DNA of 24,544 nucleotides. Source: a virus. The notes under the pieces are model-generated. The model was not told where the DNA came from and made no database searches. It saw nothing but the letters and a program-made list of their open reading frames with translations. Position 1 is the stretch's first letter. Every line of letters begins with the position of its first letter. The position numbers and the translations under genes were made by a program. Below, one piece after another: positions 6,846-14,096 of the stretch. The stretch covers positions 1-24,544 of the IMG/VR virus record IMGVR_UViG_3300005842_000043; one strand, written 5' to 3'.

Positions 6846-9800
6846 TCAGAACCCCCCCTTCACGCTGCGGGCGATCTCATGGCGAAGTCCCGCCGCTGCC
6901 TGCATGCCGCTGCGCCGGTCGCGCCGATCATCGCCGGTCCCGACAATATGGACGCCGCCGACATGGATCGTCTGGCCGCTGGGTCGGTTGTCGTTCTCCG
7001 GCGAAATGCGCAGCTGTTCGCCGCGCCCGACGCGCGCGGTGGGAATGCCGTTGATGCTCAGCAGGTTCTTGTCGATGCCGCTGAAGCCGCGAATCGTGCC
7101 ACCCTTGGCGAAGCCGGGAATCTTGGTCAGAGACCCAGCCCAATCGCCGTTCATGACCGAGCCGAAGCCGGGCATTGAAGAGGTGAGGGCGCTGCCGCCA
7201 AGTTCGGCGGGGGAGCCGCCGCCGAAGTTGGTGCCGCCGAGCACCGTGCCGGCCACGCCGAGCAATGTGCCGAGCAGGCCGCCGCCACTGGTGCTGCCGG
7301 GCACGATGATCCCGTTGCTGCCGCCGCCCCCCTTGCCCCCAAAAAGCATATTGGCGAGCGGCGCGGTGATGTTCTGCTGGATCGCGATGCGCAGCAGATC
7401 GCGGACGATCCCGGCGGCCACATTCTTGAAGGCGTCGCCTAGGGATTCAACGCCCGTGATCGCATCGAGAATGCCATCCTCAAGCGAGCGGATGCCGTCG
7501 ACCTCAATCTGCTGATAGGCCTCTTTCACCTTGGCGGCGGTATCAAGCAGGCTGTCGCGGAACTGTTCGCCAGGGCCAGCGGTGGACCGGCGCACATTCT
7601 CCCGGTCGGATTTCCGGATGCTATCGAGAACGGCCAGCCGGGCCTCGGCGTTTTGATATTCCGCCGTGGTGGAGGCGTTGGTCGCCTTAATCAGGTCGAG
7701 CTGCGCGCGCTCTTGTTCATGTTGAAGATCAAGCAGGCGCATTTCCAGCTGGCGGCGCTCGTCAGCGGTCTGCGCCAGGGCCAGCTGCCCCTGAAGCATG
7801 TCGCGCTCATTCTCATTACCGGCCTCGGCGAGGTCGAATTTCTCCTGCGCAACGCGCCGCTCTTCGACCAGGCCGACCACCGCGAGGCGCTGATTGGCCA
7901 CCTTGTCATGGGCGGCGATCAACTCCTGTTTCTGGGCGGCGGAAATCCCCTCTTCCAGCATGGTCTGGCGCATGAAGGAGGCGCGATCCGCCTCGATCCG
8001 CGCCCGCTCAAGGTCGGCGCGCGCGGCCTCGTTGCCGGTGAGTTCGTTGGTCGCCTCCATGAGTTCCACGCGCAGGCGCGCGATGTCGTCCTGGAATTTC
8101 GCCGCGTCCTGCGCCGAACGGTCTTTTTTCTCTTTTTTCGAGCGTTCTTTTTTCTCCTTGGACGGCTTGTCGAAATCCAGGTCGATCGTGCCGGCCGGAT
8201 CGGCCGATCCGGCGGCGATCACAGCCTGAAGTTTCACGACCTCGGCCGTCCGCCCCTTGAGCACCTCTATGGCGGCGCGGGCGTTGACATCGGCCTGTTC
8301 CGACGCCCTTTTATTGGCCCCGATCTGGCTCAAGATGGCGTCTGGCCCGCCGGCCTGTATCCGGAACCTGGCATCAGCGACGCGTTGCGCGGACGTTGCG
8401 CGGACAAGTTCACGTTCCGCCATGGCCCGCTGAAGCGCAGCCTGAGCCGCCTTCAGATGGGCGACCGCCTCGACGCGGGCGGCCTTCGCATTGAGAAGAG
8501 CTTGTTTGCGCACCTCCCCGGTGGCCGAGGCGAGCGCGAGGGCAATTTCCTCATTTTTGGCCTGCGCCTTGGTGAGGTCTTCGGTCGCCTTCTGATATTC
8601 GCCCGTGGCGGCTTTTGCCCGGCTGGAGTAAAGCACGAGAAGCAGGAGCGCGGTCGCGACAAGCCCGATTATGCCAGCATAGGCGCCAAGCGTTGCCCCG
8701 GCCGTGCCAAGTATTACCCCGAACGAGCCCATGATGCCCGTCGCGCTGGCGATTACAACCAGCAGCCGCGCCAGTCCGGCGACAAGCACGCCGATCGGAT
8801 TGATCAGAAAAGCGATGGAAAGCCCAAACAAGCCGAGGCGGCTGATCATAAGCGGCAGGACGATCCTGGCGAGCGCGAGCGCTGCCAGGGTCAAAGGCCC
8901 CAATGCTGCCGCTAGCGCCCAGATCGCGATAACCGCCTTGTGCGCAATCGGCGGCAGGTTCGCGAACGCGTTCGTCACGCTCGCGATGGCGCTTTTTACC
9001 GCCGTCATGGCGGCGAGAATGCCGGCATTGCCAAGCGCGATCTTGAGGCTTTCAAACGCCGCCGCCATCCGGTTGCTGGCAGCGATGCTGCCCTGCATCT
9101 GGATTTCGAGCTTCTTGGCCGCATCGCCCTTGGCAATGGCGGCTTGCAGCTCCTCGAACCCCTTGCGGCCCTTCTGCATCAGTCCGATCGCGGTCCGCAT
9201 CGCGTCCGTGCCGAACATTTTTGTCAGCGCCTCGGTGCGCGACCGTTCAGAGAGGCTCCCCAGCTTGTCCTGAAGAATCTGCGCGATGTCCGCGAGGCCC
9301 TTCATCTTGCCGGTGGCATCGAAGAAGCTGATCCCCAGCTTCTCCATGACAAATTCAGCCTCGCTCGATTTCGCGTTCAGACTGGTGATGAAGGTTTTGA
9401 ATGAGGTGCCGGCATCCGACCCGCTCGCGAACAGGGCACTGGTTGCGGCAATCGCGGTGTTGAAGTCCTCGAACGAGACGCCCGCCGAACCGGCGACGCC
9501 GCCGGCCTGCGCAATGGCCTGCTGATAGTCGAGGAAGGAGAATTTGGAATTGTCAAGCGCGCCCGTCACCTTGTCGATGAGCGGTTCGAGGTCGGACGAT
9601 GTTTTCGCGAACTGCGCCATCACGTCGGTAACGAGCGTGGCCGCTGGCGCCAGTTCGGCGTTATTGGCTGCCGCCAGCTTCAGTGATGCGTCGAGGGCGC
9701 CGCCGAGGATGCCCTCGACGCCGACACCCGCCAGCGCCAAGCCTTCGATAGCGTCCGCCGCCTCAGTTGCGCTGCGACCGACCGCCGGGCCAAGCAGGCG

Positions 9801-10241
9801 CGCTTGCTCGGACAGTGCCTTCAACTGTTCAGCGCTGATACCTTGAAGCGCCGCCTGCACGCGGTTCATCGACGCCTCGAACGCGCCGGCCCCCTTGTCG
9901 GTCTTGGCGACCATGAGCGCGAATGGGGCGGTGATGCCGACCGTGAGGCCGATGCCAACCTTCTTGATGGTGCTTTCCAGCGCCTGCAGCTGCGCGCTCA
10001 CCTCTTTGGCGAACCGCGCAAATGCAGCCTGAGCCCGGACAGCCCCCCTGACCATGGCATCGGCGCCGGCCGCCAGGTTGCCGCCCACCTTCTTGATGAC
10101 GCCGCCCAGCGCCTGAAGCCGAGCGCTCACCTCTTGGGAGAACCTCGCCAGCACGCCCTGCGCGCGGGCAACGGCCTTGGTCAGCGCGGCTGTGTCGATG
10201 TTGAGCGTGACGCTCAGGGCGCCGATATGCGCAGACCCCAT
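6846..10241 (-). CDS. Tail tape measure protein
   Basis: A 1131-residue protein that sets tail length and is ejected with the DNA. The start ATG at 10241 has a GGGGAGG ribosome binding site about 5 bases upstream. Residues 1-100 contain two copies of a 43-residue unit (RAQGVLARFSQEVSARLQAL and RAQAAFARFAKEVSAQLQAL). Residues about 110-390 match the TP901-type tape measure core (SEQARLLGPAVGRSATEAAD, SLNAKSSEAEFVMEKLGISF). Around 440-550 there is a run of hydrophobic segments, probably membrane-spanning. After that come a long Ala/Glu/Lys coiled coil, a Lys/Glu-rich linker near residue 700 (KEKKERSKKEKKDRS), and a Gly/Ser-rich C-terminus (GGKGGGGSNGIIVPG). The length predicts a tail of roughly 170 nm, using the usual 1.5 angstrom per residue. 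It sits between the tail assembly chaperone and distal tail protein, its normal place. Confidence 0.93.
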   Translation of the reverse strand: MGSAHIGALSVTLNIDTAALTKAVARAQGVLARFSQEVSARLQALGGVIKKVGGNLAAGADAMVRGAVRAQAAFARFAKEVSAQLQALESTIKKVGIGLTVGITAPFALMVAKTDKGAGAFEASMNRVQAALQGISAEQLKALSEQARLLGPAVGRSATEAADAIEGLALAGVGVEGILGGALDASLKLAAANNAELAPAATLVTDVMAQFAKTSSDLEPLIDKVTGALDNSKFSFLDYQQAIAQAGGVAGSAGVSFEDFNTAIAATSALFASGSDAGTSFKTFITSLNAKSSEAEFVMEKLGISFFDATGKMKGLADIAQILQDKLGSLSERSRTEALTKMFGTDAMRTAIGLMQKGRKGFEELQAAIAKGDAAKKLEIQMQGSIAASNRMAAAFESLKIALGNAGILAAMTAVKSAIASVTNAFANLPPIAHKAVIAIWALAAALGPLTLAALALARIVLPLMISRLGLFGLSIAFLINPIGVLVAGLARLLVVIASATGIMGSFGVILGTAGATLGAYAGIIGLVATALLLLVLYSSRAKAATGEYQKATEDLTKAQAKNEEIALALASATGEVRKQALLNAKAARVEAVAHLKAAQAALQRAMAERELVRATSAQRVADARFRIQAGGPDAILSQIGANKRASEQADVNARAAIEVLKGRTAEVVKLQAVIAAGSADPAGTIDLDFDKPSKEKKERSKKEKKDRSAQDAAKFQDDIARLRVELMEATNELTGNEAARADLERARIEADRASFMRQTMLEEGISAAQKQELIAAHDKVANQRLAVVGLVEERRVAQEKFDLAEAGNENERDMLQGQLALAQTADERRQLEMRLLDLQHEQERAQLDLIKATNASTTAEYQNAEARLAVLDSIRKSDRENVRRSTAGPGEQFRDSLLDTAAKVKEAYQQIEVDGIRSLEDGILDAITGVESLGDAFKNVAAGIVRDLLRIAIQQNITAPLANMLFGGKGGGGSNGIIVPGSTSGGGLLGTLLGVAGTVLGGTNFGGGSPAELGGSALTSSMPGFGSVMNGDWAGSLTKIPGFAKGGTIRGFSGIDKNLLSINGIPTARVGRGEQLRISPENDNRPSGQTIHVGGVHIVGTGDDRRDRRSGMQAAAGLRHEIARSVKGGF

Positions 10242-10270
10242 GAACGCCTCCCCGTGATTGGCATTGTCGG

Positions 10271-10627
10271 CTAGGATTGGACTGGCGACCGCTTGCTGAT
10301 CGTCATCGGGATGCCGCCAGCCTTCATCGTCTGAAAGATCGCCAAGATTTCAGCCGGGGCCTGCTTGGCCGGCGGCTTGCCGATGAGCTTCGCCAGGGGC
10401 GGCATCGTCTTGGTGCGCGCGAGCGCTTCGCCATGCCAGACGGTCCACGCCCGGCCGCGATGCACGTCTTCCGCCACTTTCGCGCGCCCGGTCATCACCG
10501 CCCGAAAGGTTCGGGGCGTCTGACGCCAGAACGCGTCGGGCTCCAGGCCGGCGTAGGACCACGCCTCGATCAGGTCGTCCCAACTCAGCCCCGACGCGCG
10601 GCCTTCTTCTTCGTCGGGGCTTTCGGA
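10271..10627 (-). CDS. Tail assembly chaperone frameshift extension (gpT-like / GTA small tail protein), no normal start codon
   Basis: A frame that continues the tail assembly chaperone gene in the -1 frame, giving 118 residues after the slip and ending 29 bases before the tape measure gene. It contains LSWDDLIEAWSYAGLEPDAF followed by WRQTPRTFRAVMTGRAK. This resembles the short protein encoded between the chaperone and tape measure genes in GTA-like clusters. The first usable start codons, GTG 10498 and ATG 10495, lie after this conserved stretch. No ATG, GTG or TTG occurs in the frame between a TGA near 10690 and 10498. The conserved part is therefore most simply made by a -1 shift at 10627-10633, as in the lambda G/GT arrangement. 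A separate gene starting at CTG 10586-10588 is the alternative. The frame and its content are seen in the sequence; the mechanism is inferred. Confidence 0.65.
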   Translation of the reverse strand, partial: SESPDEEEGRASGLSWDDLIEAWSYAGLEPDAFWRQTPRTFRAVMTGRAKVAEDVHRGRAWTVWHGEALARTKTMPPLAKLIGKPPAKQAPAEILAIFQTMKAGGIPMTISKRSPVQS

Positions 10628-10941
10628 GGGTTTTCGTCGGCCTTCGGCATGACGGCGATGAACAGCCGCGTGAGGGCTTCGCTGGTTTCCTCAATGCCGA
10701 TCGCCGACAGAATCCGTCCGGTCTCTTTTTCCGTGGTGCTGGGATGATGCTCCTGAAGGCAGGCCCAGAATACCGTGCGCAGCAACGCGAAGGTCGGATT
10801 GTCGTTCAGGGCCGGGCCGAGCTGGTTGATGCCAAGCCCGGTCTCGGCTTCGATCTCGCAGAAGGTGTTGAAATCGAGGAGCAGCGTCATCCGCTCCCCC
10901 TCGACCTCAATCACCGCCTCGCCGCGCAATGGGTTCGCCAT
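10585..10941 (-). CDS. Tail assembly chaperone (GTA gp10/TAC-like, gpG-equivalent)
   Basis: A 118-residue protein starting ANPLRGEAVIEVEGERMTLL, the typical beginning of the GTA tail-assembly chaperone family, with LDFNTFCEIEAETGLGINQL after it. The body (residues about 25-95) is helical and includes LLRTVFWACLQEHHPSTTEK. The C-terminus is a Lys/Pro/Ala-rich tail (PPKAPTKKKAARRG). The start overlaps the stop of the tail tube gene by one base (TGATG). Position between tail tube and tape measure genes is diagnostic. These chaperones coat the tape measure protein during tail assembly and are not in the mature virion. The frame just upstream of its stop appears able to shift -1 into the following frame, giving a 223-residue fusion. 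Confidence 0.85.
   Translation of the reverse strand: MANPLRGEAVIEVEGERMTLLLDFNTFCEIEAETGLGINQLGPALNDNPTFALLRTVFWACLQEHHPSTTEKETGRILSAIGIEETSEALTRLFIAVMPKADENPPKAPTKKKAARRG
10627..10633 (-). promoter_or_regulatory. Candidate -1 ribosomal slippery heptamer
   Basis: Read on the minus strand, the heptamer is A AAC CCT in the frame of the tail assembly chaperone, fitting the X XXY YYZ pattern. A simultaneous -1 slip puts the tRNAs on AAA and CCC. The next codon read is TCC, which enters the open frame of the extension. It lies 42 bases before the zero-frame stop codon. The Asn re-pairing would have a third-position mismatch, so it is a weaker site than lambda GGGAAAG. No other heptamer of this form is seen between 10585 and 10650. 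Confidence 0.45.
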
Positions 10942-11372
10942 CAGACGACGGCCTCAGTCGTGTTGCCGGTGAACTTGACAGTCAGCGTGGCCGTCATGCG
11001 GTCATCGACAGGGACGCCGCGTTCATAACCCTTGGCAAAACAGTCGCCGTCGATCGTCCATTCATCGGCGCCGGCCACGTCAGGAATGACAATCCGGAAG
11101 GAGCGAGTGGCGCCATCGGCATGGGCGGCACGGCAGATCACGTCCGTCGCCGAACCGGGCACATAGTTCATCGTGAACGTGCCCTCGCCGGTCTCGATCA
11201 GGCCGGCAATATATTCGCGCTTGCGGCCCAGGCTCTTATAGTGGGTGATCTCGACTTCGTCCGTCTGATAGTTCGGGACCGTCAGCTCAAAGATGCCCGC
11301 AAGCTCCGTGAGTGCGCCAGCCGCGTCATCCAGCCAAAATTCAGCACCCCAACCGATCGATTCCCCTGCCAT
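10941..11372 (-). CDS. Major tail tube protein (GTA gp9 / TP901-1-like)
   Basis: A 143-residue protein. I chose ATG 11372 (MAGESIGWG) because GGAG lies 8 bases before it; an in-frame TTG two codons upstream is less likely. The sequence has the compact beta-sandwich pattern of lambda gpV-like tube proteins: GAEFWLDDAAGALTELAGIF, a Tyr-rich loop (YKSLGRKREYIAGL), the strongly conserved ETGEGTFTMNYVPGS, and FRIVIPDVAG near the end. It polymerises into stacked hexameric rings forming the tail tube. The gene lies just after a terminator-like hairpin whose U-tract is less than 20 bases from the start codon. The tube is needed in high copy, so separate control makes sense. Family assignment is confident. 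Confidence 0.88.
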   Translation of the reverse strand: MAGESIGWGAEFWLDDAAGALTELAGIFELTVPNYQTDEVEITHYKSLGRKREYIAGLIETGEGTFTMNYVPGSATDVICRAAHADGATRSFRIVIPDVAGADEWTIDGDCFAKGYERGVPVDDRMTATLTVKFTGNTTEAVV

Positions 11373-11386
11373 GGTCAATTCTCCAT

Positions 11387-11412
11387 AAAAAAGCCCCGCT
11401 GGAGGGCGGGGC
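11387..11412 (-). terminator. Intrinsic-terminator-like hairpin directly before the tail tube gene
   Basis: On the minus strand a 7-bp perfect GC stem (GCCCCGC / GCGGGGC, 11393-11412, 6-base loop) is followed by six T residues (11387-11392). The RBS (GGAG) begins two bases further on. It lies 29 bases after the stop of the DUF3168 gene. Hairpin and U-tract are both seen; termination in vivo is inferred. Confidence 0.75.
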
Positions 11413-11441
11413 GGATTGAAATTAAAGCCGGAAGAAGCTGG

Positions 11442-11846
11442 CTAGGCTGACACGCTCCACCAGATGATCAGGTCAAGAGAGGTTCGGTGGATTTCCTGAG
11501 CATTTGACCGCTCGAACAGATCGCCATCGCGCTTGGCATCTATCTGTGGTCGGCCGAAAATGATTCCGTTGCTTGTTTCGGGCGTCGCCAGTTCCGCGAT
11601 CACCGCTTCGGCGATAGCGCTCGCTGCGCTGTAGGATGCCGCCCGGCAATCAACCTGGACCTTGGTCGAGCGCAGCGGCTGGAACCCATGGAATGTTTGG
11701 GGGCGGCCATCGCTGATTATCTGAAGCGTGATCCGGGGGAGCCCGTCATCCTGCGGCGCCTGAACCCAATAGATGCGGCCCGCGACAAGCGCGGCAACGC
11801 CCGCGTCCGCCACCAGCCGGGCGCGAAGGGCGGCTTGCATATCCAT
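11442..11846 (-). CDS. DUF3168 tail completion protein (GTA gp8-like)
   Basis: A 134-residue protein beginning MDMQAALRARLVADAGVAAL, with the family hallmarks RIYWVQAPQDDGLPRITLQI and STKVQVDCRAASYSAASAIA. It ends near ERSNAQEIHRTSLDLIIWW. DUF3168 proteins act at the tail end next to the head-tail interface, capping the tube or joining it to the head. The start codon overlaps the stop of the HK97-gp10-like gene by one base (TGATG). A second Met two codons on is possible but not better placed. It is the last gene before a terminator-like hairpin. Family assignment is confident by pattern and order. Confidence 0.87.
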   Translation of the reverse strand: MDMQAALRARLVADAGVAALVAGRIYWVQAPQDDGLPRITLQIISDGRPQTFHGFQPLRSTKVQVDCRAASYSAASAIAEAVIAELATPETSNGIIFGRPQIDAKRDGDLFERSNAQEIHRTSLDLIIWWSVSA

Positions 11847-12280
11847 CAGCCCGTCCTTGCCGCCGTCGCAGCCTTGGTGATTTCTTTCGCCAGGGACTCC
11901 TGCAACCGCTTGATGGTGGCCTCAGCCTCCTGATCGAAGGCTGGCCGCATATAGGGCTGCGCCGGGGTATCGACCGTCCCGAACTCCACGAATGATGCAT
12001 AGGGCAGCGCGCTGAACCCGCCCGCTGGCCCCATCGCGATTTCGATGCTGGTCTTCGGGTCGCGTCCGCCGCGCGACGCGCGCCTGGTCCGCTGTTCGGA
12101 AACCGCGATCGACAGGGCCAGATTGCCTTCATCCACCGGAGCCCTGGCAGCGGCAATGGCCGCCATCGGCTCCAGCGCCTCCTTGCCAATCCTGCGTAGG
12201 GTGTTGCGCGCCACAGCCTTCGGCAATTGCGCAAGGGCGTGGTCAAGCTCCCGAAATCCCGAGAGCTTGACCCTCGTCAT
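11846..12280 (-). CDS. HK97 gp10-like head-tail joining / tail completion protein
   Basis: A 144-residue protein with the family pattern: a basic N-terminus (TRVKLSGFRELDHALAQLPK), RAPVDEGNLALSIAVSE in the centre, and the near-diagnostic FVEFGTVDTPAQPYMRPAFD before a C-terminal amphipathic helix. Members connect the tail to the head completion proteins. It overlaps the preceding gene by one base (TGATG) and the following one by one base, so it belongs to the same translation unit. The length is normal for the family. Confidence 0.9.
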   Translation of the reverse strand: MTRVKLSGFRELDHALAQLPKAVARNTLRRIGKEALEPMAAIAAARAPVDEGNLALSIAVSEQRTRRASRGGRDPKTSIEIAMGPAGGFSALPYASFVEFGTVDTPAQPYMRPAFDQEAEATIKRLQESLAKEITKAATAARTG

Positions 12281-12762
12281 CAGGATTCGCCGATGATGTA
12301 GATCGTGCCCGAGACATCGGTCCCGGAAAGCGTGATCAGATCGGCGGTGGTGGCGGTCACGGCCTGGCCCGCTGCCGTGGGATCGGCGAGCACGATGAAG
12401 CCGCCGGCCGGGACAACGATCTCATCCGTGGCGTCGCCGAGGAAGCCGAGGAACGACGCCGAGCCGCCGCCATAGGTCAGCGCGGTCGTGCCGTTATTCT
12501 TGATCGCAATCATCTTGATCGCGGTGAAGATCGCCGTTCCGCCGATGCCGTTGGTCAGCGCGCCCGCAAGGTCATAGGTCTGCGTGCCCGCGCCGACGAT
12601 CGAGAAATCGTCGGTAAAAATGTTGTTCGCCTGATTGGCGCCGGTCCCGCTGGTCAGCGTGAGCCGCAGCTTGTCCGAGATTTCCTGCGATACGGCGCCG
12701 ACATCCGGCGCGCCCGTGAGCGATGCAACGATCGAGGTCGTGATTTGGGCAGTCAAAGCCAT
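12280..12762 (-). CDS. Phage structural protein of unknown function, beta-rich
   Basis: A 160-residue protein with an excellent ribosome binding site (GGAG, 6 bases before ATG 12762) and one base between it and the stop of the head-tail adaptor gene. Residues 1-35 (ALTAQITTSIVASLTGAPDV) look helical. The rest is Gly/Thr/Ala-rich with short strands (FTAIKMIAIKNNGTTALTYG; FIVLADPTAAGQAVTATTAD) and no Cys, typical of virion surface proteins. It is inserted between the adaptor and gp10-like genes, a position that is often empty. It could be a decoration, minor tail or head-tail interface protein. I do not recognise the family; a structural role is inferred from position and composition only. Confidence 0.75.
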   Translation of the reverse strand: MALTAQITTSIVASLTGAPDVGAVSQEISDKLRLTLTSGTGANQANNIFTDDFSIVGAGTQTYDLAGALTNGIGGTAIFTAIKMIAIKNNGTTALTYGGGSASFLGFLGDATDEIVVPAGGFIVLADPTAAGQAVTATTADLITLSGTDVSGTIYIIGES

Positions 12763-12763
12763 T

Positions 12764-13099
12764 TCAATCTCCTGTTGGCTGTAGGCGGATGGCTACGAAC
12801 TCGAAGCCTTCTTGAAATCCGAGCGGAACCACGGACGTGATGTCCCAGGCCGATCCGAGATATTGGATGCGGTCGGTGGGCAGAATACTGGCCGTGTGGC
12901 TGTTGTGGAGCACGCGGAAGGTAGCCGGCGCGCTCGCGCTTTCCTGCGCTGCCTCGCGCCGCTCCTGGCCTGTGCCGAAGCCGACAGAGGCAAAAGCGCG
13001 GCAGAGCATCACCCAGCTTTCAACTCTACCGCCATAATCGTCCGTGGTTGAAATGCTGCGCTGGAAAGTGATCCTGCGGTTGCGCGGGCCTGCCTTCAT
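12764..13099 (-). CDS. Phage head-tail adaptor (head closure) protein
   Basis: A 111-residue protein of the SPP1 gp16/HK97 gp7-like adaptor family: KAGPRNRRITFQRSISTTDD at the N-terminus, then GGRVESWVMLCRAFASV and the conserved closing motif RIQYLGSAWDITSVVPLG. It seals the connector after DNA packaging and forms the surface to which the tail binds. One base separates it from the stop of the connector gene (TAAAATG), and one base from the next gene. Family assignment is strong by pattern and by order. Confidence 0.9.
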   Translation of the reverse strand: MKAGPRNRRITFQRSISTTDDYGGRVESWVMLCRAFASVGFGTGQERREAAQESASAPATFRVLHNSHTASILPTDRIQYLGSAWDITSVVPLGFQEGFEFVAIRLQPTGD

Positions 13100-13100
13100 T

Positions 13101-13652
13101 TTAGAAGCGCCAGCGGCGGTTGTTGGCGAGCAGCCCGTCGAGCGCCGTGCCGATATCCGCCTTCACATTCTCGCGCTGGTGAAAGCCGTCAGCGACAAGC
13201 AGCAGCAACGCGTGGACGATGCTTTCCGGCACCGTCGCATAGCCGACCACCGCTGTCAGCGTGATCCGCGAGCCGGACCGGATCGATGGCCAGGTTTGAT
13301 CATATTTCAGGACAATCGCCGTCTCCAGCCCGTCCGCGCGCAGCTCATAGACCGAGCTGGCGAGGGTCTGGGCCGCGCCGTTCGTGTCCACATAGCCGAT
13401 CGACGAAACCGACTGGACGGGCGCCACCGGCAGCCGCGCCATGTCGGCGAAGCAATCCGCCTTCACCGCGACCGTCTGCGTCGACAGCCGGGCGCCGGTA
13501 TAGGCTTCGACATGCGCGCGGGCGACCGTGATCAGGCGCGTGAGATGGGTATCGGAATCGAGATCGTCCGCCTCGATACGGCATTGCTCCTTGGCCTGCG
13601 CGAGCGTGATCGGCTCAGCGCCTGCCGCAGTGATGGCGGCGGGATACCACAT
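13101..13652 (-). CDS. Head-tail connector protein (gp6-like)
   Basis: A 183-residue protein with the gp6/phage_gp6 signature near the N-terminus: EPITLAQAKEQCRIEADDLD followed by HLTRLITVARAHVEAYTG. A beta region follows (VYELRADGLETAIVLKYDQT), then the end VPESIVHALLLLVADGFHQR. It forms the ring below the portal. The first gene after a strong terminator-like hairpin, it starts 23 bases after the U-tract, with AGAGAGGGG as ribosome binding site. It opens the head-tail joining block, followed by adaptor, gp10-like and DUF3168 genes. Family assignment is confident. Confidence 0.88.
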   Translation of the reverse strand: MWYPAAITAAGAEPITLAQAKEQCRIEADDLDSDTHLTRLITVARAHVEAYTGARLSTQTVAVKADCFADMARLPVAPVQSVSSIGYVDTNGAAQTLASSVYELRADGLETAIVLKYDQTWPSIRSGSRITLTAVVGYATVPESIVHALLLLVADGFHQRENVKADIGTALDGLLANNRRWRF

Positions 13653-13674
13653 GGGCGCGCCCCTCTCTTGGAAT

Positions 13675-13708
13675 AAAGAAAAGGGCCGCCCCGGTTTAGG
13701 AGCGGCCC
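13675..13708 (-). terminator. Intrinsic terminator before the head-tail connector gene
   Basis: On the minus strand a 10-bp stem with one G-U pair (13683-13708, 6-base loop) precedes TTTTCTTT (13675-13682). It lies 31 bases after the stop of the 118-residue gene and 23 bases before the connector start. It is the strongest terminator candidate in the window. Confidence 0.8.
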
Positions 13709-13739
13709 CCCAGTTGGCCGGGGGGAGAGGTTTCCCGGA

Positions 13740-14096
13740 TCAGGAAACGGTAATGGTGAATGTGCCGGTCTTGACGTTGCCACCCGCCGCGATCACGATC
13801 TTGACCCGGTCATTGGCCAGGACGATGGGAACCTCGGTCAGTGTGGACGCCGCGCCGGTCGCGCCGAGATTGCCGGCCGCCAGCGGATAAACCGTCTCGC
13901 TCGCATTGATGTTCTGGTCGGTCCAGATGCTCTGGCCAGTCGCCTCGGCGGTGATCGTGAAATCCACGCCATCGGCGAAGTCCACCTTGGTATAGGCGAG
14001 GCTATGAATGCGCCCAGTGACGACCGGCAGATAGGCCGTCGCCGATCCGTCCGCGATCGTCGTCGCCGTGACGCTATGGCGCTCTGCGTAGCTCAT
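13740..14096 (-). CDS. Small phage structural protein, possible head decoration
   Basis: A 118-residue protein beginning SYAERHSVTATTIADGSATA, followed by YLPVVTGRIHSLAYTKVDFA and TGQSIWTDQNINASETVYPL, and closing with VPIVLANDRVKIVIAAGGNV. The pattern is that of a small single beta-sandwich. I recall similar short proteins between capsid and connector genes in many siphophages, but no firm function. It overlaps the preceding 68-residue gene by 4 bases (ATGA) and is the last gene before a terminator. A decoration or capsid-stabilising role is inferred from position. No Cys residues and no signal peptide are seen. Confidence 0.75.
   Translation of the reverse strand: MSYAERHSVTATTIADGSATAYLPVVTGRIHSLAYTKVDFADGVDFTITAEATGQSIWTDQNINASETVYPLAAGNLGATGAASTLTEVPIVLANDRVKIVIAAGGNVKTGTFTITVS

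Noticed and set aside
7653-8915. Long plus-strand open frame (420 residues) opposite the tape measure gene
   Set aside because: It is a mirror frame of a well-supported gene in high-GC DNA, with no domain pattern, no ribosome binding site and an Arg/Gly/Leu composition typical of antisense frames.
10350-10694. Minus-strand open frame in the +1 frame across the chaperone end
   Set aside because: It is Arg/Pro-rich, without a conserved motif. The -1 frame in the same place holds the conserved tail protein sequence and fits the gene order.
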